Source of the DNA: an uncultured Clostridia bacterium
Lineage (GTDB): Bacteria > Bacillota > Clostridia > TANB77 > CAG-508
Length of the DNA stretch: 26,023 nucleotides
Reading direction: 5' to 3'
NCBI GenBank assembly: GCA_948739805.1
Contig: CAPYID010000028.1
Location: 1 to 26,023 of the forward strand
Positions 22,458 to 26,023 of the stretch are shown here, one piece after another. Every line of letters starts with the position of its first letter. Position 1 is the stretch's first letter. Under the pieces are notes generated by a model. That model was not told the DNA's origin. It worked only from the letters and a program-made list of their open reading frames with translations, and searched no databases. The translations under genes were made by a program, and so were the position numbers.

Positions 22458-24308
22458 ATGGGAAAAATTATAGGAATCGACTTAGGTACAACAAATTCAT
22501 GTGTAGCAGTTATGGAAGGAGGAGAACCAGTAGTAATACCAAATGCAGAAGGAGATAGAACTACCCCTTCAATAGTAGCTTTCTCAAAAAATGGAGAAAG
22601 ATTAGTAGGACAAATTGCAAAACGTCAAGCAGTTACAAATCCAGATAATACAGTTATATCAATAAAAAGAAAAATGGGAACAGATGAAAAAGTTACAATA
22701 GAAGGAGACAAATTCTCACCACAAGAAATATCTGCTATGATTTTACAAAAATTAAAAGCAGATGCAGAAAACTATTTAGGAGATAAAGTTACACAAGCTG
22801 TTATAACAGTTCCAGCTTATTTTAGTGATAGCCAAAGACAGGCAACTAAAGATGCTGGAAAAATAGCAGGACTTGAAGTTCTAAGAATTATAAATGAACC
22901 AACAGCAGCAGCACTTGCATATGGAATGGATAAAGAAAAAGATCAAAAAATAATGATTTACGACTTAGGAGGAGGAACTTTTGATGTTTCAATACTAGAT
23001 ATAGGAGATGGTGTATTTGAAGTTTTAGCAACAAATGGAAATACACATCTAGGAGGAGACGACTTCGACCAAAGAATTATAGATTATTTAGTAGCAGAAT
23101 TCAAAAAAGATCAAGGAATAGACTTAAGCCAAGATAAAATGGCGATGCAAAGATTAAAAGAAGCTGCTGAAAAAGCTAAAAAAGACTTATCAGGAGTAGG
23201 TCAAACAAATATTAACCTACCATTCATCACAGCAGATGCATCAGGACCAAAACACTTAGATATAAACTTAACAAGAGCAAAATTTGAGGAATTAATAAAA
23301 GACTTAATAGAAGCTACAGAAGGACCAGTAAACCAAGCATTAAAAGATGCAGGAATATCAGCTAATGAATTAAATAAAGTATTATTAGTAGGTGGTTCTA
23401 CAAGAGTTCCAGCTGTTCAAGAAGCAGTTAAAAAAATCACAGGAAAAGATGCAGATAAAGGAATAAACCCAGATGAATGTGTTGCAGTAGGTGCAGGAAT
23501 ACAAGGAGGAGTATTATCAGGAGATGTTCAAGACTTAGTATTACTAGATGTAACACCATTATCATTAGGTATTGAAACATATGGAGGAGTATTTACAAAA
23601 TTAATTGAAAGAAATACAACAATACCAACAAAGAAATCACAAATATTCTCAACAGCAGCAGATGGTCAAACAAGTGTTGAAGTTCACGTATTACAAGGTG
23701 AAAGAGAAATGGCAGCATACAATAAAACTTTAGGAAGATTCCAATTAACAGGAATACCAGCAGCACCACGTGGAGTGCCACAAATCGAAGTAACATTTGA
23801 CATTGATGCAAATGGTATAGTTCATGTATCAGCAAAAGACATGGCAACAGGAAATGAACAAAATGTAGCAATCACAGCAAGTACAAATCTTTCTGATGAA
23901 GATATTGAAAAGGCTGTAAAAGATGCAGAAGCTCATGCCAGTGAAGATAAGAAGAAAAAAGAAGAAATAGAAGTTAGAAATAATGCTGAAAGTCTAATAT
24001 ATAATAGTGAAAAAACAATGACTGAACTTGGAGACAAAGTAAGTGGAGAAGAAAAAACAAAAGTACAAACAGAAATAGATAATGTAAAAAAAGCACTTGA
24101 AGGAAATGATACAGAAAAAATAAAACAAGCAACTGAAGGCTTAACACAAGTATTTTACAAGCTATCAGAACAATTATACTCACAAGCAAATGCTGGTGCA
24201 AATGCAGGAGCAGCACAAGGAGAAGGAAATCCAACTCAAGATGAAAATGGAAATGTATATGATGCAGACTATAAAGTAGAAGAAGATAATAATAATGACA
24301 ATAAATAA
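22458..24308 (+). CDS. dnaK: Chaperone protein DnaK (Hsp70)
   Basis: A 616-residue ATP-dependent chaperone, close to the usual length for Firmicutes. The ATPase domain shows IGIDLGTTNSCVAV (5-18), INEPTAAALAYG (145-156), YDLGGGTFDVS (168-178) and LVGGSTRVP (310-318). It lacks the insertion found in Gram-negative DnaK after the first motif. The interdomain linker region VQDLVLLDVTPLSL is at about 357-370, followed by the substrate-binding beta domain and helical lid. The tail is Asn/Asp/Glu-rich (DYKVEEDNNNDNK) in place of the common EEVK-type ending. TTTAGGAGGA gives a strong ribosome site. Confidence 0.98.
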   Translation: MGKIIGIDLGTTNSCVAVMEGGEPVVIPNAEGDRTTPSIVAFSKNGERLVGQIAKRQAVTNPDNTVISIKRKMGTDEKVTIEGDKFSPQEISAMILQKLKADAENYLGDKVTQAVITVPAYFSDSQRQATKDAGKIAGLEVLRIINEPTAAALAYGMDKEKDQKIMIYDLGGGTFDVSILDIGDGVFEVLATNGNTHLGGDDFDQRIIDYLVAEFKKDQGIDLSQDKMAMQRLKEAAEKAKKDLSGVGQTNINLPFITADASGPKHLDINLTRAKFEELIKDLIEATEGPVNQALKDAGISANELNKVLLVGGSTRVPAVQEAVKKITGKDADKGINPDECVAVGAGIQGGVLSGDVQDLVLLDVTPLSLGIETYGGVFTKLIERNTTIPTKKSQIFSTAADGQTSVEVHVLQGEREMAAYNKTLGRFQLTGIPAAPRGVPQIEVTFDIDANGIVHVSAKDMATGNEQNVAITASTNLSDEDIEKAVKDAEAHASEDKKKKEEIEVRNNAESLIYNSEKTMTELGDKVSGEEKTKVQTEIDNVKKALEGNDTEKIKQATEGLTQVFYKLSEQLYSQANAGANAGAAQGEGNPTQDENGNVYDADYKVEEDNNNDNK

Positions 24309-24358
24309 TTAATTGTAAAATATAGAATTATTTTATAATATAAATAAAAAATTAATAA

Positions 24359-24387
24359 GGGCACACATATAATGTGCCCCTACAATA
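24359..24387. repeat. Hairpin repeat between dnaK and dnaJ
   Basis: GGGCACA (24359-24365) pairs with TGTGCCC (24373-24379), inside flanking TTAATA/TATTAA. Its reverse complement ends in the ATTGTAGGGGC motif also present at 11056 and 25575, so it belongs to a dispersed hairpin family. It may reduce dnaJ transcription or stabilise the dnaK message. Confidence 0.6.
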
Positions 24388-24420
24388 TTAATAAATAAAA
24401 TGTGAAATGAAGGAGAAAAC

Positions 24421-25569
24421 ATGGCAGAGCAAAAAAGAGATTATTATGAAGTCTTAGGAGTATCTAAAACAGCAACAGCAGAAGAATTAAAAAAAGCATA
24501 TAGGCAACTAGCAAAAAAATACCATCCAGATGCAAATCCTAATAATAAAGCAGAAGCAGAAGCAAAATTCAAAGAAGTAAATGAAGCATATGAAATTTTA
24601 TCAGACCCTCAAAAAAGGCAAATGTATGACCAATTTGGATTTAATGGACCACAAGGAGGATTTGGTGGTGGAGGAAATGGATATTATTCTTACTCTACAA
24701 ATGGATTTGATGGTTTTGACATAGATTTAGATGATATAGTATCTTCTATATTTGGAGGAGGCTTTGGAGGTAGGAGTTCAGCAAGAAGAAATGGACCAAC
24801 TAAAGGAGCAGACTTAAGATATAATTTAGAGATAACCTTTGAAGAAGCATATAATGGTACAAAAAAGCAAATAACAATAAATAGAGAAGAAGAATGTAGT
24901 ACATGTAAAGGCACTGGAGCAAAACCAGGAAGCAAAATAGATACATGTTCAGCATGTAAAGGTACAGGAGCTATAAAAACAATTAAAAATACAATTTTTG
25001 GGCAAACACAAACAACAAGAACTTGTGACATATGTGGTGGAACAGGAAAAATAATAAAAGAGCAATGTACAGAATGTCGTGGAAAAGGAAGAGTAAGAAA
25101 GCCAACAAAAATAACAGTAAATGTACCAGCAGGAATAGATGATGGTCAAACAATAGTATTAAGAGGAGAAGGAGCACCAGGAACTAAAGGCGGACCAAAA
25201 GGTGATTTAGACATAGTAATTTCATTAAAACGTAGTAATATATTTACAAGACAAGATGAAAATGTATTTTGTAATATACCAATAACAATAACACAGGCAA
25301 CACTAGGAGCAGAATTACAAATACCAATGGTAGATGGAAGCAAACAAGCCTTTAAAATTCCAGAAGGAACACAAACAGGTACAAAATTTGCAATAAAAGG
25401 AAAAGGCTTTAAGAGTATAAATCGTGGATATTATGGAGACTTAATATTTACTGTACTAGTACAAACACCAAAAAAATTAACCAAAGAACAAAGGGCATTG
25501 CTTGAACAACTTGCTAAAACAATGAATGAACAACCACCAGTGAAAAAGAAGGGAATATTTGAGAGATAG
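24421..25569 (+). CDS. dnaJ: Chaperone protein DnaJ (Hsp40)
   Basis: A 382-residue type I J-protein that stimulates DnaK ATPase and delivers clients. The J domain spans about 6-70 with HPD at 35-37, followed by a Gly/Phe-rich stretch (72-117). The zinc domain has all four CxxCxGxG motifs: CSTCKGTG (158), CSACKGTG (175), CDICGGTG (201) and CTECRGKG (215). The C-terminal substrate-binding domains end in a short tail. AAGGAG precedes the ATG. It closes the hrcA-grpE-dnaK-dnaJ operon, is separated from dnaK by a 112-base gap with a hairpin, and is followed by a strong terminator. Confidence 0.98.
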   Translation: MAEQKRDYYEVLGVSKTATAEELKKAYRQLAKKYHPDANPNNKAEAEAKFKEVNEAYEILSDPQKRQMYDQFGFNGPQGGFGGGGNGYYSYSTNGFDGFDIDLDDIVSSIFGGGFGGRSSARRNGPTKGADLRYNLEITFEEAYNGTKKQITINREEECSTCKGTGAKPGSKIDTCSACKGTGAIKTIKNTIFGQTQTTRTCDICGGTGKIIKEQCTECRGKGRVRKPTKITVNVPAGIDDGQTIVLRGEGAPGTKGGPKGDLDIVISLKRSNIFTRQDENVFCNIPITITQATLGAELQIPMVDGSKQAFKIPEGTQTGTKFAIKGKGFKSINRGYYGDLIFTVLVQTPKKLTKEQRALLEQLAKTMNEQPPVKKKGIFER

Positions 25570-25575
25570 ATATTT

Positions 25576-25598
25576 GTAGGGGCGAGCATTGCTTGTCC
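25576..25598. repeat. GTAGGGGC-type dispersed hairpin
   Basis: GTAGGGGCGAGC then ATT then GCTTGTCC forms an 8-bp stem if two G-U pairs are allowed. It resembles the TGTAGGGGCGaxCATTGxtCGCCC hairpins scattered between genes in many gut Firmicutes, and shares its first part with copies near 11056 and 24377. Confidence 0.55.
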
Positions 25599-25611
25599 GT
25601 GAAAGTATAAG

Positions 25612-25660
25612 AAATGGCAAAAGGCACGGTAAACACCGTGACCTTTTTGGCATTTTGTTT
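25612..25660. terminator. Terminator between dnaJ and the repeat gene
   Basis: Long hairpin with perfect core CACGGT/ACCGTG around AAAC (25625-25640), extended by AAATGGCAAAAGG and CCTTTTTGGCATTT with small bulges. It is followed by TTTTGTTTTG on the plus strand. It lies between convergent stops at 25569 and 25673. Confidence 0.85.
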
Positions 25661-25672
25661 TGAGACCTTAAA

Positions 25673-26023
25673 TTAGATCCCTAAATACAAGCCCTCATCA
25701 GCTGCCTTGCTTACAAAAGTATTGATGCTAGCATTATTACCATCATCATTACCAATAAAGCAATCTAGCTCATCTGTTAGATCAACAACATCATCATTAC
25801 CAATAAAGCAATCTAGCTCATCTGTTAGATTAACAGTGTTATTAATTACCATAACATCATCATTACCAATAAAGCAATCTAGCTCATCTGTTAGATCAAC
25901 AACATCATCATTACCAATAAAGCAATCTAGCTCATCTGTTAGATTAACAGTGTTATTAATTACCATAACATCATCATTACCAATAAAGCAATCTAGCTCA
26001 TCTGTTAGATCAACAACATCATC
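25673..26023 (-). CDS. Acidic tandem-repeat protein, 5' part outside window
   Basis: The minus-strand frame is open to the window edge, so the N-terminus is missing; 116 residues are seen. It is built from LTDELDCFIGNDD blocks preceded alternately by VVD or by VMVINNTVN, giving 16- and 22-residue units in turn (38-residue super-period). The DNA repeats are practically identical, so the array is young or homogenised. Each unit holds one Cys, at least one Thr and many Asp/Glu. The last 22 residues (GNNASINTFVSKAADEGLYL plus GI) are not repetitive. I do not recognise the family. Possibilities are a surface or matrix repeat protein, or a multi-core modified-peptide precursor; neither is shown by the sequence. 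Confidence 0.65.
   Translation of the reverse strand, partial: DDVVDLTDELDCFIGNDDVMVINNTVNLTDELDCFIGNDDVVDLTDELDCFIGNDDVMVINNTVNLTDELDCFIGNDDVVDLTDELDCFIGNDDGNNASINTFVSKAADEGLYLGI
25741..26023. repeat. Tandem repeat array, alternating 48- and 66-base units
   Basis: A 42-base core beginning CATCATCATTACCAATAAAG starts at 25741, 25789, 25855, 25903, 25969 and 26017. The cores are separated alternately by 6 bases (CAACAA) or 24 bases. All unit lengths are multiples of three and keep the minus-strand frame open. The array continues past the window edge. Confidence 0.97.

Noticed and set aside
25741..26023. Possible CRISPR array
   Set aside because: Regular repeats are present, but the intervening 6- and 24-base segments are themselves repeated and everything stays in one reading frame, so there are no unique spacers.

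Overview
The window is a very AT-rich stretch of a spore-forming, Gram-positive Clostridia-type genome. Evidence for this is strong AGGAGG-like ribosome binding sites, A-ending codons with AGA dominating for Arg, the sporulation-linked genes ytfJ/gerW and ytxC, an hrcA-grpE-dnaK-dnaJ operon controlled by CIRCE, and CCA-encoded tRNAs. The gene content resembles uncultured gut Clostridia, but no rRNA or species marker is present, so the lineage is an inference.

Region 1 (1-823): the 3' part of tRNA-Asp, a truncated 5' half of a tRNA-Phe gene, then an intact tRNA-Phe. Next comes a scar of mobile DNA on the minus strand: the C-terminal tail of a tyrosine recombinase (340-459) and the frameshifted N-terminus of an IS transposase (480-610). 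Region 2 (824-2450): three co-directional genes of unknown function (two membrane proteins, one zinc-ribbon protein) behind a good promoter whose -35 box overlaps a perfect inverted repeat. This looks like accessory DNA beside the tRNA hotspot.

Region 3 (2618-13566, plus strand) is housekeeping: a class A penicillin-binding protein with an Asn/Pro/Glu-rich tail, cysS, a DUF1189 membrane protein, ftsH, a divergent archaeal-like purD homologue, recX, scpA (without the usual scpB), a DUF2953 protein and ytfJ. Structured dispersed repeats flank purD. One of them adds a false N-terminal extension to recX, whose real start is probably a TTG.

Region 4 (13627-17991, minus strand) holds ytxC, an SPFH/stomatin-like protein, and a dapA / HD-domain / dapB cluster for lysine-diaminopimelate synthesis. 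Region 5 (18197-20703) holds a membrane-anchored formylglycine-enzyme-fold protein lacking the catalytic cysteine pair, a small zinc-ribbon/helix-turn-helix protein (minus strand), and a Fur-family regulator that has lost the family's regulatory metal ligands.

Region 6 (20750-25569) is the heat-shock operon hrcA-grpE-dnaK-dnaJ, with two CIRCE-type operators bracketing its promoter, so HrcA represses its own operon. Region 7 (25673-26023, minus strand, cut by the window edge) is the 3' part of a gene made of near-perfect tandem repeats. It encodes a strongly acidic protein with alternating 16- and 22-residue units, each holding one Cys. Together with the mobile-element scar, the purD-like gene and the enzyme-fold surface protein, it is the least explained part of the window.
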